The translations under genes and the position numbers were made by a program. A model generated the notes under the pieces. The model was not told where the DNA came from. It did not search any database and saw only the letters and a list, made by a program, of their open reading frames with translations. A stretch of 64,000 nucleotides of DNA from Speluncibacter jeojiensis. GTDB lineage: Bacteria > Actinomycetota > Actinomycetes > Mycobacteriales > Mycobacteriaceae. The stretch lies in NCBI RefSeq assembly GCF_029589495.1, contig NZ_JAAIVF010000008.1, forward strand, positions 62,001 through 126,000. The letters run 5' to 3'. Position 1 is the first letter of the stretch, and every line of letters begins with the position of its first letter. Of this stretch, positions 26,089 to 37,879 are shown in pieces.

Positions 26089-26727
26089 ATGCTTTCGAGA
26101 TTGCCTGCCGAGGAACGCCGGGTGCAGCTCGTCCAAGCGGCGCTGGCCCGAGCCGAACAGGACGGCATCGGCTCGGTGACCATCCGGCGGGTCGCCGAGG
26201 ATGCCGGCGTGTCACTCGGTGTGGTGCACTACTGCTTCGAGAACAAAGAAGAGCTGATGTCCGCCGCGATCGAGACGATCGTGACGGACCTGTCCGGCGC
26301 GCTGCGGAATGCGTTCGCGCAGGCCGGCGACGCGGCCCGTGGCGACCGGGGCGCCGAGGCGCTGCGCGAGATGTTGCGCGCCGGGATCCGTGGGATGTGG
26401 CAGTTGATCGAGAACACCGCCAACGTGCAGCTGCTCACCTACGAGATCACCACCTACGCGCTGCGGGGTGGGTCCGAGGAGTCGCGCGGGCTGGCCACGC
26501 GCCAGTACGAGTTCAACACCGCCGAGGCGACCACGTTCCTACGTGACTGCGCCGCGCGCACCGGGACCCGGTGGATCCGGCCGGTCGAGCACGTCGCGCG
26601 GCTGAGCCTGTCGGTCATCGACGGCATCGTCCTGCGCTGGCTCGTCGACCGCGACAGCGAGGCCGCGCTGGCCCAGTTCGACGACGTCCTCGAACTCGTG
26701 GTGGGGCTGGCCGCTCCGGCCGAGTGA
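26089..26727 (+). CDS. TetR family transcriptional regulator (BetI-like)
   Basis: A 212-residue regulator with HTH ERRVQLVQAALARAEQDGIGSVTIRRVAEDAGVSLGVVHYCFENKEELM and a BetI/TetR_C_6-like C-terminal domain. The ATG at 26089 is placed by the promoter, which ends eight bases before it. It is divergent from the lactone oxidase gene, with dyads between, so it likely controls that gene and itself. The ligand is unknown. Confidence 0.88.
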   Translation: MLSRLPAEERRVQLVQAALARAEQDGIGSVTIRRVAEDAGVSLGVVHYCFENKEELMSAAIETIVTDLSGALRNAFAQAGDAARGDRGAEALREMLRAGIRGMWQLIENTANVQLLTYEITTYALRGGSEESRGLATRQYEFNTAEATTFLRDCAARTGTRWIRPVEHVARLSLSVIDGIVLRWLVDRDSEAALAQFDDVLELVVGLAAPAE

Positions 26728-26833
26728 TCGTCGCGTCCGACGCCGGAGCGCGGCGATCCCCATCAAGATCAACTCCTGCCTGTCGGGGCTGATCCCGAGG
26801 CGGGTACGGTCGGTGCCGATCACACCCGGTTCG

Positions 26834-27316
26834 ATGTCGGCGCGCCGGGTGCTGTTCGTGCTGCCCGAGACCGCCGACGTGGGAGTGGTTGGGGTGGTTG
26901 TGGAGCGTCTGGATCCTGCCGATGTCGCACTGGTACGCGAGAACGCGGCGATGTTGCGGCCGCGCGCCGATCGGATCGGCAAGTACTTCTACGCACACCT
27001 CTTCCACGCCGAGCCCGCCCTGCGGGCGATGTTCCCGGACACGATGCGGGTGCAGACCGATCGCTTCGTGGAGAGCCTGCTGCAACTGGCCGAGGGGCTC
27101 GAGGATCCGGACTCGCTCGCGGTGTACCTGCGGCGCCTGGGTTTCGGCCACCGGCGCTATCGGGTGCGACCGGAGCACTATCCGGTTGTGGGGGCGAGCC
27201 TGCTCGCCGCCCTCGAGCATCTGTCCGGGCCCGTGTGGAACCCACGGCTCGCGCAGGCCTGGCTGGGCGTCTACACGGCGGCCGCCGACGTCATGGCGCC
27301 GGCGGAACACCGCTGA
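26834..27316 (+). CDS. Single-domain globin, flavohaemoglobin-like
   Basis: A haem-binding globin of the flavohaemoglobin type without reductase domains. Helix B/C region KYFYAHLFHAEPALRAMFPD, helix E MRVQTDRFVESLLQLAEGL, and the proximal-His region RLGFGHRRYRVRPEHYPVVGASLL are all present; the F8 His is probably in FGHRRY, and RPEHYPVVG is the usual FG/G segment. The start is uncertain: the ATG at 26834 adds ~22 residues (RRVLFVLPETADVG) not seen in globins; the GTG at 26900, with GGGG upstream, would start right at the first helix. It likely binds O2 or NO; a partner reductase is not encoded nearby. Confidence 0.82.
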   Translation: MSARRVLFVLPETADVGVVGVVVERLDPADVALVRENAAMLRPRADRIGKYFYAHLFHAEPALRAMFPDTMRVQTDRFVESLLQLAEGLEDPDSLAVYLRRLGFGHRRYRVRPEHYPVVGASLLAALEHLSGPVWNPRLAQAWLGVYTAAADVMAPAEHR

Positions 27317-27325
27317 CCCGGCCGG

Positions 27326-28861
27326 TCACGCCGGTGTCGCGACCAGCGTCACCCGCTGGGCGCCCGCGGCGCTGCGGACCTGCAGCACAGGGGAATTCGG
27401 GGCGGAGACCACCTCTGCTCCGATGACGTTGACCGTGTAGCCGGTCGGGTACTCGATCTGCGGCATGGCGACGGTGGTCATCGATCCGGCGCCGAAGCTG
27501 CCGCGTCCGTCCGCGCGCGCCGTCGAATACCGCACCCGCAGTGTCGAACTCGCGCGGTCGAATCCGTAGGACTCGGGAGTGCCGGCGATCAGGCGCGGGT
27601 GGGGGACGGCGAGGGTGCGGACCTTGCTCCAGCGGACGTTGTCCCCGGTGGGCGGCTTCGCGGGGTCGAGCACGAGGGCCTGGCCGGCGAGGTCCTGGGT
27701 GGTCGGGTCGTCGCATCCGCAGTACGCCCAGTACTGCCAGCCGACCCGGTTCTGCGCAGCCCGGTCCACGATCGAGGCCAGGACCGACTCGTCGTCGGTG
27801 GCGCCGAACTCGGTGAGCAGCAAACCCGATCCAGTGGCGCGCGAGTGTGCTTCGGCATTGGCGAAGACTGCCGAGTCGAACGGGTTGCACACGGTTCCCG
27901 GGGAACCGGCTGATCCCGCCGACCCGCTGCCGAGGGCCGCGAGCGTGCAGTAGTCGTGGAAGGACAGCGCCTCGTTCGGGTCGCCGGCGGTGCCCGGGTT
28001 GGGCGGGAGACCGGTGTTCGAGAGCGAGAACGGTTCGTAGAACAGCGTGGTGTTCGGGTCCTGGGTCCGGATGGCCCGCGCGACCCGGTGGTGCAGGTCG
28101 GTCAGGCGCTCGTTCGCGGACCGGCACACGCCGAGCAGGCAGGCGGGGTAGGAACTGCCCGGCCACGGCTCGTTGAACAGGTCGTAGCCCATCACGCCGG
28201 GCGTGCCGCGGAAGAAGCCGGCGGTGTGCGCCCACGCCGCGGCGAACCGGTGCTGCACGCCCACGCCGCCCGGTCCGGGCCGGTTGTCAAGGAAGTTGTC
28301 GTAGGTGGTCAGCAGCGCGGGCATCGTGAACTGGTTGAAGGTGAAGCCGAGTTTCGGCACCGCGGGGATCTTGTCGTCGAGCACCGCCCAGTCGGGCATG
28401 CCCTCGCCCTGGAAACGCTCGTTCGCCAGGTCCTGGTGCATGTCGATCAGCGAGGAGATGCCGTGTCGGGCAAGTGTTTCGACGGTGCCCTTGATCCGTG
28501 CCAGGTAGGCGTCGTCGTAGACGCCGGGCTGCGGCTCGATCGCCTTCCAGATCACGCCGAGTCGCACGCTGTCGAATCCGTTGTCGGCGAGGAACCCGGC
28601 GTCGTCGTCGCCGAAGCCGAGGGCGTCGGGCGCGTACGGCGGCCTCTTGGCGACCATGTTGACGCCGCTGGTGATCAGCACGCGTCCCTCGGCGTCGGTC
28701 AGCCAGCGGCCGGTGTCGGCGATCCCGGCGGGGGTGTCCGGCGACGATCCGGGTGCGGCCCCGGCGATCGCCGGCGACCAGCATCCGAGTACGAGCGCTG
28801 CCGCCGCGGTGAGCACGGTCAGCATCCGCGCGGAGACGGTCGGGGTGCGGCGGGAGGACAT
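27326..28861 (-). CDS. Secreted endoglycoceramidase, glycoside hydrolase family 5
   Basis: A 511-residue secreted hydrolase that should cleave the bond between glycan and ceramide in glycosphingolipids. A signal peptide (cleaved near AGAAPGSS) precedes a GH5 barrel: NxVxKRPPY region, SVRLGVIWKAIEPQPGVYDDAYL, MHQD, the acid/base Glu231 in LFNEPWPG and the nucleophile Glu351 in LLLTEFGATDDE. A C-terminal beta-sandwich domain (~410-511) follows. This is the layout of the Rhodococcus endoglycoceramidases. It is a single gene converging on the globin gene. Host or environmental glycolipids are the likely substrate; galactose-specific relatives cannot be excluded. Confidence 0.92.
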   Translation of the reverse strand: MSSRRTPTVSARMLTVLTAAAALVLGCWSPAIAGAAPGSSPDTPAGIADTGRWLTDAEGRVLITSGVNMVAKRPPYAPDALGFGDDDAGFLADNGFDSVRLGVIWKAIEPQPGVYDDAYLARIKGTVETLARHGISSLIDMHQDLANERFQGEGMPDWAVLDDKIPAVPKLGFTFNQFTMPALLTTYDNFLDNRPGPGGVGVQHRFAAAWAHTAGFFRGTPGVMGYDLFNEPWPGSSYPACLLGVCRSANERLTDLHHRVARAIRTQDPNTTLFYEPFSLSNTGLPPNPGTAGDPNEALSFHDYCTLAALGSGSAGSAGSPGTVCNPFDSAVFANAEAHSRATGSGLLLTEFGATDDESVLASIVDRAAQNRVGWQYWAYCGCDDPTTQDLAGQALVLDPAKPPTGDNVRWSKVRTLAVPHPRLIAGTPESYGFDRASSTLRVRYSTARADGRGSFGAGSMTTVAMPQIEYPTGYTVNVIGAEVVSAPNSPVLQVRSAAGAQRVTLVATPA

Positions 28862-29070
28862 GGCCGGTGCGGTCTCCTGACGATGCGACTGCGACCTGGA
28901 CGGTTGTCCTGATCGGCTGCACAGTGTCTACCATCCCCGGACGGTCCGGGGCGCCGAACGCGCCGATCACGACGCGCGCCTGTGCATTCCGGGCGGGGCC
29001 AGTGCCCTCCCCGTCGCCTTCCCCGTCTGCGCCGCTGTGCTTTGCCGCCGATCGGCCTACGCTGGGAGCC

Positions 29071-29862
29071 GTGGCGTTGACATTGGGCATCGGCCCCCTC
29101 GCCAGGCCGTCGGGTGGCCGGATCAACGGTGACCTGTGGTCGGGGCTGCCAGGGCATGCGGTCTTCACTCATCCCGTGCACAAGCGCCTGCGTGCCCGTT
29201 TCGGCGGCATGACGGTGCTCGAGACCACCGCGGCGGTGATGCTGCACGAGACCGGTCTGCTACCGGTCTATTACCTGCCGTTCTCGGATCTCGCCCCCGG
29301 TGTGCTCAAGCCGAGCGAGACGGTCACCACCTGCCCGTTCAAGGGCGTCGCGCGCTATCACCATCTGATGGTCGGGGACCGGATCGCGCAGGACGCGGTG
29401 TGGTCGTATCCGGAACCGATCGAGGGGATGGAGGTCCTCGCCGACCTCTGTTCGCTGCGCTTCGAGGTACCCGACCAGTGGTGGGAGGAGGACGAGCCGG
29501 TCCACGGGCACCCGCGCGACCCGTTCCATCGCGTCGACTGCCGCCCCAGCGGACGGCACGTGCTCGTGCGTCGCGGCGACACCGTGCTCGCGGAGAGTCG
29601 CCGTTCGGTCGCACTGTTCGAGACCGGACTTCCGCCGCGGTTCTACGTGCCCGTGGAGAACGTGCGGGTTGCGTTGTCGCCGAGCAAGACTCGCACCTTC
29701 TGCCCCTACAAGGGCGAGGCCACCTATGTCAGCGTCGACGGCGTCGAGGACGCGGCGTGGCGCTATGCGGAGCCCTACGACGAGGCCCGTGCGGTCGCCG
29801 GGCGGTACTGCTTCGCGGGGCCGGGCATCACGACGCTGGTCGACGGGAGCGCGGTGGAGTAG
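29071..29862 (+). CDS. Tandem DUF427 domain protein
   Basis: A 263-residue protein with two DUF427 domains. The first reads FGGMTVLETTAAVMLHETGLLPVYYLPFSDL, then SETVTTCPFKGVARYHH; the second is more typical, VRRGDTVLAESRRSVALFETGLPPRFYVPVENV, then SKTRTFCPYKGEATYVSV. The conserved CPFKG/CPYKG motif occurs in both. The GTG at 29071 follows GGGAG; the upstream frame is not coding. The family has no established biochemical role. Its 3' end overlaps the converging phosphoribosyltransferase gene by 35 bases. Confidence 0.88.
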   Translation: MALTLGIGPLARPSGGRINGDLWSGLPGHAVFTHPVHKRLRARFGGMTVLETTAAVMLHETGLLPVYYLPFSDLAPGVLKPSETVTTCPFKGVARYHHLMVGDRIAQDAVWSYPEPIEGMEVLADLCSLRFEVPDQWWEEDEPVHGHPRDPFHRVDCRPSGRHVLVRRGDTVLAESRRSVALFETGLPPRFYVPVENVRVALSPSKTRTFCPYKGEATYVSVDGVEDAAWRYAEPYDEARAVAGRYCFAGPGITTLVDGSAVE

Positions 29863-30481
29863 CGAGCAGCCGGCAGACGTCCTCGCTGTCGGTCTGGGTG
29901 AAGTCCAGGTACCACGCCCCGACGCCCATCAACTGGGCGGGGACCAGCGGGCACACGAGTTCGTCGACGTGGGGGCGCAGCCGCGCCACGGCCTCGCGTG
30001 AGGCCACGGGGACCGCCAGCACCACCCGGTCGGCGCCGTCGGCGCGGGCCACCCGGCACGCCGCCTCGGCGGTCGCGCCGGTGGCCATGCCGTCGTCGAC
30101 GACGACCACCGTCCGCGTCCGCAACGGGGTTCGCGCTCGGCCCGACCGGAACAACGCGACCCGCCGGTCCAGTTCGGCCTGCTCGCGCCTGGTGACCGAC
30201 TCGAGCGTCTGGGGGTCGATGCGCGCGCCACCGATGATGTCGGGGTTGAGGATCCGGACGCCACCCTCGCCGAGCGCGCCCATGGCGAGTTCGGGATCGC
30301 GGGGGACGCCCAGTTTGCGGACCACGATGACGTCGAGGCGGGCGCCGAGCGCGCGGGCGACTTCGAAGGCCACCGGCACGCCACCGCGGGGGAGCCCCAG
30401 TATCAGCGGCTCGGACGCTCCCAGATGGTCGAGCCCGGTGGCCAGGACCCGGCCGGCGTCCACACGATTGCGATACGACAT
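29828..30481 (-). CDS. Phosphoribosyltransferase-domain protein
   Basis: A 217-residue protein of the type I phosphoribosyltransferase fold. The PRPP-binding loop is VVVVDDGMATGATAEAA, and LGLPRGGVPVAFEVARALGARLDVIVVRKLG is the usual start of this subgroup (often annotated as predicted phosphoribosyltransferase). It lacks features of the named nucleobase salvage enzymes, so the base substrate is unknown. The ATG at 30481 has GAGG upstream. It follows the fadD gene on the same strand but behind a strong hairpin. Confidence 0.85.
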   Translation of the reverse strand: MSYRNRVDAGRVLATGLDHLGASEPLILGLPRGGVPVAFEVARALGARLDVIVVRKLGVPRDPELAMGALGEGGVRILNPDIIGGARIDPQTLESVTRREQAELDRRVALFRSGRARTPLRTRTVVVVDDGMATGATAEAACRVARADGADRVVLAVPVASREAVARLRPHVDELVCPLVPAQLMGVGAWYLDFTQTDSEDVCRLLATPPRSRRPAS

Positions 30482-30551
30482 GATCGGCCTCGAGGTGTCT
30501 CGACGCTCACTTGGAAGCGTACTCCCGGAGCAGGACATCGACGCGGATGCG

Positions 30552-30600
30552 CGTGTGCCCCGCCCGAGGCTGCGACGGCAGACTGCGGGCGGGGCACACG
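30552..30600 (-). terminator. Strong hairpin downstream of the fadD15-like gene
   Basis: A perfect 15-bp GC-rich stem (30552-30566 with 30586-30600) encloses a 19-base loop that itself contains CTGC/GCAG. It sits seven bases beyond the fadD stop and before the next gene on the same strand. There is no U tract. Confidence 0.75.
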
Positions 30601-30607
30601 GGGCCGA

Positions 30608-32404
30608 TCACTTGCTGTAGATCGCCTCGATCTCGTCGGCGAACGACTCGTGGATGACCTTGCGCTTGAGCTTGAGCGTCGGGGTCAGTTCGCCGGTCTC
30701 GACCGTGAAGTCGACGGTGAGCACGCTGAACTTCTTGATCGCCTCGGCCTTCGACACGGCCTGGTTCGCCTGCTTGACCGCCGCGTCGATCTCGGCGATC
30801 AGGTCGGCGTCCTTGACCAGCTTCTCGATCGGCAGGTCGGCGGGCTTGCCGTTACGTTCCATCCACCCCGGCACCGCCTCCGGGTCGAGGGTGATCAGCG
30901 CACCGATGAACGGCTTCGCATCGCCGACCACCAGCGCCTGGCTGATCAGCGCGTGGGCGCGCAGGGTGTCCTCGAGACCGCTGGGCACCACGTTCTTGCC
31001 TCCGGCGGTGACGATGATCTCCTTCTTACGGCCGGTGATCGACAGAAACCCCTCGTTGTCCAGGGAGCCGAGGTCGCCGGTGTGGAACCAGCCGTCGCGG
31101 ATCGCGTCCTCTGTGGCCGCCTCGTTGTGCCAGTAGCCGGAGAACACGACGTCGCCGCGCAGCAGCACCTCGCCGTCGTCGGCGATGCGTACGCCGTTGC
31201 CGGGCACCGGCTGTCCGACCGTGCCGACGCGCTGCGAGCCAGGCCTGTTCACGGTGACCGCAGCCGTGGTCTCGGTCAGGCCGTAACCCTCGTAGATGGT
31301 CACGCCGACGCCGCGGTAGAAGTGGCCGAGCCGGGCGCCGAGGGGCCCGCCGCCCGAGACCGCCGCCTCGCACTGCCCGCCGAGCGCGGCGCGCAGCTTG
31401 CCGTAGACCAGCTTGTCGAACAGCAGGTGCTTGAGCTTGAGCAGCAGCGACGGCCCGCCCTTGTCGAGGGACTCGCTGTATTCGATCGCGGTGGACTCGG
31501 CGGCGCCGAAGATCTTGCCCTTGCCGCCGTCCTCGGCCTTCTGCTTGGCGGTGTTGAAGACCTTCTCGAACACACGCGGCACCGACAACACGAACGTCGG
31601 CTTGAAGACGGCGAAGTTCTCGACCAGGTGAGGGATGTCGGCGAAGTGTCCGACGAGGATCTTGGTCTCGAAGGAGGCGACCGAGATGACACGGGCGAAG
31701 ATGTGCGCCATCGGCAGGAACAGCAGCGTGCTCTTGCCCTCGACCATCATGTCGCCGAGTGCATCCTTGACCGACGCGGACTCGGCGAGCAGGTTGAAAT
31801 GGGTCAGTTGGGCGCCCTTGGGGCGGCCGGTGGTGCCGGAGGTGTAGACCAGCGTGGCCGGATCCTCGGAGGTCACCTGTGCACGGTGCTGGTGGACCTG
31901 CTCGTCGGTGATGTCCTTGCCGCGTTCGACGAGCAGGTCGATGGCGCCCGGAGTGCCGTCGATCTGCAACAACTCGCCGACGTTGTCGAGTTCCGCAACC
32001 ACGGCGGCGACGGCCTCGGCGTTGCGCTCGTGCTCGACGACGAGGATCTTGGTGCCGGAATCCTGCAGGATCCAGCGGGCCTGGTCTGCGGAGGAGGTCT
32101 CGTAGATCGCGACCGTGACGCCGCCCGCGGTCCAGATCGCGTAGTCGAGCAGCACCCACTCGTATCGGGTCGCCGACATGATCGCGATCCGGTCGCCGTG
32201 CTCGACGCCGCCGGCGATCAGCCCCTTGGCGACCGCCGTGACCTGCGCAGCGAACTCGGCCGCGCTGACATCGACCCAGCGTCCGCCGACCAGTCGACGG
32301 AACGGCACATGGGTCGGGCAGTCCGCGGCGAATCGGAAGACGGTATCGGCGAGCGATGCCTCCTTCTCGACGGTGTACGGCGCCGGGACAACAAACTCAC
32401 GCAC
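30608..32404 (-). CDS. fadD15: Long-chain fatty-acid-CoA ligase, FadD15-like
   Basis: A 598-residue acyl-adenylate-forming ligase that activates long-chain fatty acids to CoA esters. It shows the AMP-binding signature YTSGTTGRPKG (187-197), IYEGYGLTET, GWFHTGDLG and the C-terminal lysine region ITGRKKEIIVTAGGKNV. It matches M. tuberculosis FadD15 over the full length, including the MRE..VPAP start. The GTG at 32404 is preceded by AGGGGG. It is a single gene: 220 bases without another gene separate it from nrdJ. Whether the CoA ester feeds degradation or lipid synthesis is not clear from context. Confidence 0.93.
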   Translation of the reverse strand: MREFVVPAPYTVEKEASLADTVFRFAADCPTHVPFRRLVGGRWVDVSAAEFAAQVTAVAKGLIAGGVEHGDRIAIMSATRYEWVLLDYAIWTAGGVTVAIYETSSADQARWILQDSGTKILVVEHERNAEAVAAVVAELDNVGELLQIDGTPGAIDLLVERGKDITDEQVHQHRAQVTSEDPATLVYTSGTTGRPKGAQLTHFNLLAESASVKDALGDMMVEGKSTLLFLPMAHIFARVISVASFETKILVGHFADIPHLVENFAVFKPTFVLSVPRVFEKVFNTAKQKAEDGGKGKIFGAAESTAIEYSESLDKGGPSLLLKLKHLLFDKLVYGKLRAALGGQCEAAVSGGGPLGARLGHFYRGVGVTIYEGYGLTETTAAVTVNRPGSQRVGTVGQPVPGNGVRIADDGEVLLRGDVVFSGYWHNEAATEDAIRDGWFHTGDLGSLDNEGFLSITGRKKEIIVTAGGKNVVPSGLEDTLRAHALISQALVVGDAKPFIGALITLDPEAVPGWMERNGKPADLPIEKLVKDADLIAEIDAAVKQANQAVSKAEAIKKFSVLTVDFTVETGELTPTLKLKRKVIHESFADEIEAIYSK

Positions 32405-32624
32405 GAGAACCCCCTATGGGATACGGGTGTAGGCGGTGACCGCGGGCACCGCTGTGGTCGGAAAACCCTAGCGGAACCCACGATCCTGGTGTGTCTGGCG
32501 TCATGCTCCGGGTGAGGGGGCGATGACGGTCACAGGCAGCGGAGATGATGTTACTCATGGGTACGGTATCTGCCCCCATCCCGGTCGCGGAAGCGCGGCG
32601 CACCGCCGTTGCCGGCCGCATCCG

Positions 32625-35558
<2,934 letters not shown>

Positions 35559-35637
35559 CGGTGCCGGATCCTTCCTCGCGCGCACGCGGGGGCCGAGGGT
35601 GTGCGCATCGGAAGCCGGACGGTCGATGCGTCGACTG

Positions 35638-35692
35638 ACCCCAAATTGTGGATGACTCACATCGGTGTAACCACTAGATCTTGTGGTTACAC
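35638..35692. promoter_or_regulatory. Pair of NrdR-type boxes upstream of nrdJ
   Basis: A 28-base palindrome at 35665-35692 with one mismatched pair (arms begin GTGTAACCAC) has a core, CCACTAGATCTTGTGG (35671-35686), resembling the NrdR box. A weaker box, ACCCCAAATTGTGGAT (35638-35653), lies with its centre 33 bases away, about three helical turns. Paired boxes with this spacing are the known NrdR arrangement. Confidence 0.7.
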
Positions 35693-35803
35693 GCTAGAAC
35701 CGCGCGGAGGCTTCCGCAAGCGTTTCACGCCGCGCGTCGCGCCGGCGGCGTTTCGCCCGGGACGCTGCCCGACGTCCGGCCGGAGGGCGCGCACAATCGA
35801 GGC

Positions 35804-36487
35804 ATGCCGTTCTTCACCGGGGTCTCGGGGCAGGTCTTCTACCGCCGATGGGAGGTCGACGACCCCAGCGCCGTCCTGGTGTTCCTGCACGGTCTCGGCC
35901 AGCACACCGGCCACTATCACCGCTTCGCCAAACACCTGCGCGGCGGCGGCGTCGAACTGTGGGCGCTCGACCATGTCGGGCACGGCATGACCGAGGGGGA
36001 CCTGGGCGAGGTCGCGGCCCTGTCCGAGCTGGCGGAGAACTCGCGGCGGCTGGTTCAACTCGCCCGCGCCGCCCGGCCCGGCCTCCCGTGGGCGCTGATG
36101 GGGCACTCGCTCGGCGCGGCGACCGCGATGACGGCGGTACTGGACGACCCGGCCGACTGCGCCGCGGTCGTGCTGTGCGGATCCCCGATCGGGGCGGCCC
36201 GGCGCCGCGGCGCGGCCGACCCCGAGGCGGCCGCCCGGCGTACCGAGGCGGATGCGGAGCTGCGCGCCCGGTTCGCTCACGGCCTGGAAGGGCTAGGGGT
36301 GCCGATCCTCGCGTTGCACGGCACCGACGACCGGATCATCCCGATCGACGGGGTGCGCGAGTGGATCGGCTCCGTCGCCGGCGTCGAGTTGATCGAATAC
36401 CGCGATGCCGGACACGACCTGCTGCACGAGAAGGTGCACCGGGAGGTCGCCGACGACGTGCTGCACTTCCTGCGCGCGCGGGTATGA
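35804..36487 (+). CDS. Alpha/beta hydrolase, monoacylglycerol lipase / lysophospholipase-like
   Basis: A 227-residue serine hydrolase of the Hydrolase_4 (S33-like) group. It has HGLGQHTGHYHRFAKHL after the first strand, the nucleophile elbow GHSLGA, the acid in LHGTDDRIIP, and the catalytic His in DAGHDLLHE. It is shorter than most monoacylglycerol lipases and lacks a long lid. The ATG at 35804 follows GAGG; upstream in-frame codons are not coding. It is divergent from nrdJ, so NrdR boxes lie in its upstream region, but control of it is not implied. Confidence 0.88.
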   Translation: MPFFTGVSGQVFYRRWEVDDPSAVLVFLHGLGQHTGHYHRFAKHLRGGGVELWALDHVGHGMTEGDLGEVAALSELAENSRRLVQLARAARPGLPWALMGHSLGAATAMTAVLDDPADCAAVVLCGSPIGAARRRGAADPEAAARRTEADAELRARFAHGLEGLGVPILALHGTDDRIIPIDGVREWIGSVAGVELIEYRDAGHDLLHEKVHREVADDVLHFLRARV

Positions 36488-36644
36488 GGGTCGGCCGTTT
36501 CTGTCGACCGGCAGTTCGGGGGTATGTTGTCGGCCATCTCACGGGAGCCTGACAGGCGAACGGAGTTGTGGGCACAGCCCGCCGACAGCTTTCGCGCCTA
36601 GGGTCGCGGAGGTCCCAGCCACTCCCTGCCGACGATGAGGTGCC

Positions 36645-37862
36645 GTGCCCGACCGTGACGTGATCTATCTGGTGGCGCTCGCCGGGAACCCGAATTTCGG
36701 CGACGAGTTCATCACTCGTGCGTGGCTGCGCCGCCTGGCCCGGGTCCGTCCGGACGCCGACGTGGTCGTCGACTGCCCGAACCCCGGTCAGGCCGCCGTG
36801 CTCCACCACCCGACGCATCCGCGGGTGCGGTTCGTCGACACCGTGTGGCGGATCTGCGCGGAGGTGCGCGAGCGACCGACGGCCGAGGCGGTCGACTTCG
36901 CGCGGCGGGTCGTCGCCGAGCCCGGACTGCTGTGCCGGTGCGTGGACGGCATCGAGCTGCTCGGGCGGGCGCAGACGGTGCACGTGATCGGGGGCGGCTA
37001 TCTCAATGCGGTGTGGCCGCAGCACCTGCCGGCGTTGGCCGCGGCGGTGGCGGCGGCGCAGCGGTCCGGTGCGCGCCTCGTCGCCACCGGCCAGGGACTG
37101 GCTCCCGGCGGTGACGACGAGTGGGCCGAGCTGATCCGGTCCCTCGCGCGGGCGTGCGAGATCTTCGATGTGCGGGACACGCCGTCGTGGGAACTGCTCG
37201 GAGACTCGGTCTCCACCCGGTCCTTCACCGGGGACGACGCCTGGCTCGGGATCCGCGATCACGGCGTCTACGACGCCGAAACCGAGGCCGCCCGCCGGCG
37301 CTACGTGCTGTGCCTGCAGACCGACCTCGTCGAGGACTTCGCCGGTGGTCGCGGCGTCGACGGGCTGGTCGCGCTGGTCGGGGACCTGATCGAGCGGTGG
37401 CGGATCCGCGGGGATGAGGTCGCCGTGGTCGAGGGCATCCCCGGCGTCGACCGGATCGTGTACGACCGGCTCGGACCGCTGCTCGACGGCGCCCACTTCA
37501 CCCCGTTCACCGATCTCTGGCGGTGGGGGCTGCCCGCGCGTCATGGTCAGGTCTGGATCAGCACGCGTTTCCACCCGCATCTGCTGGCCGCGGCGGCCGG
37601 CGTCAGCGGCCTGGCGGTGAGCGGACGTGCGGACTACTACCCGGTCAAGCACCGCTCGTTGCAGGAGGCGGGGTCGCGGTGGTCCCTGCTCGACGGCGCG
37701 ACGACGGAGAGCGAACTGCCGATCCGGCCGCCGGATAGCGGCGGATTCGAGCGGCGCGACGTGGAGCGGTTGCGGCGTGGCAAACGCGAACTCGCCGAAC
37801 GGATCTATCCGAGGTGGTCGTCGCGGATCCGGCGCGGCGTGCGCCGGTCCCAGGGCGCCTGA
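36645..37862 (+). CDS. Polysaccharide pyruvyl transferase family protein
   Basis: A 405-residue GT-B-like protein of the CsaB/polysaccharide pyruvyltransferase family (PF04230). The N-terminus reads LVALAGNPNFGDEFITRAWLRRL, with the family N-x-GD; VHVIGGGYLN, LVATGQGLAP and WISTRFHPHLLAAAAGV are the further blocks, the last being the family R-x-H site. It should pyruvylate a sugar or glycan of the cell envelope. The GTG at 36645 is preceded by GAGG four bases upstream. No glycan gene cluster surrounds it, so the acceptor is unknown. Confidence 0.85.
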   Translation: MPDRDVIYLVALAGNPNFGDEFITRAWLRRLARVRPDADVVVDCPNPGQAAVLHHPTHPRVRFVDTVWRICAEVRERPTAEAVDFARRVVAEPGLLCRCVDGIELLGRAQTVHVIGGGYLNAVWPQHLPALAAAVAAAQRSGARLVATGQGLAPGGDDEWAELIRSLARACEIFDVRDTPSWELLGDSVSTRSFTGDDAWLGIRDHGVYDAETEAARRRYVLCLQTDLVEDFAGGRGVDGLVALVGDLIERWRIRGDEVAVVEGIPGVDRIVYDRLGPLLDGAHFTPFTDLWRWGLPARHGQVWISTRFHPHLLAAAAGVSGLAVSGRADYYPVKHRSLQEAGSRWSLLDGATTESELPIRPPDSGGFERRDVERLRRGKRELAERIYPRWSSRIRRGVRRSQGA

Positions 37863-37879
37863 CCCCAGGCCCCCCGACC

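Noticed and set aside
28867-29070. Extension of the DUF427 gene upstream
   Set aside because: The upstream part has no domain similarity and a GTG with GGGAG at 29071 gives a complete two-domain protein.
36488-36644. Structured leader before the pyruvyltransferase gene
   Set aside because: Several short GC stems but no pattern that I can match to a known riboswitch or attenuator.
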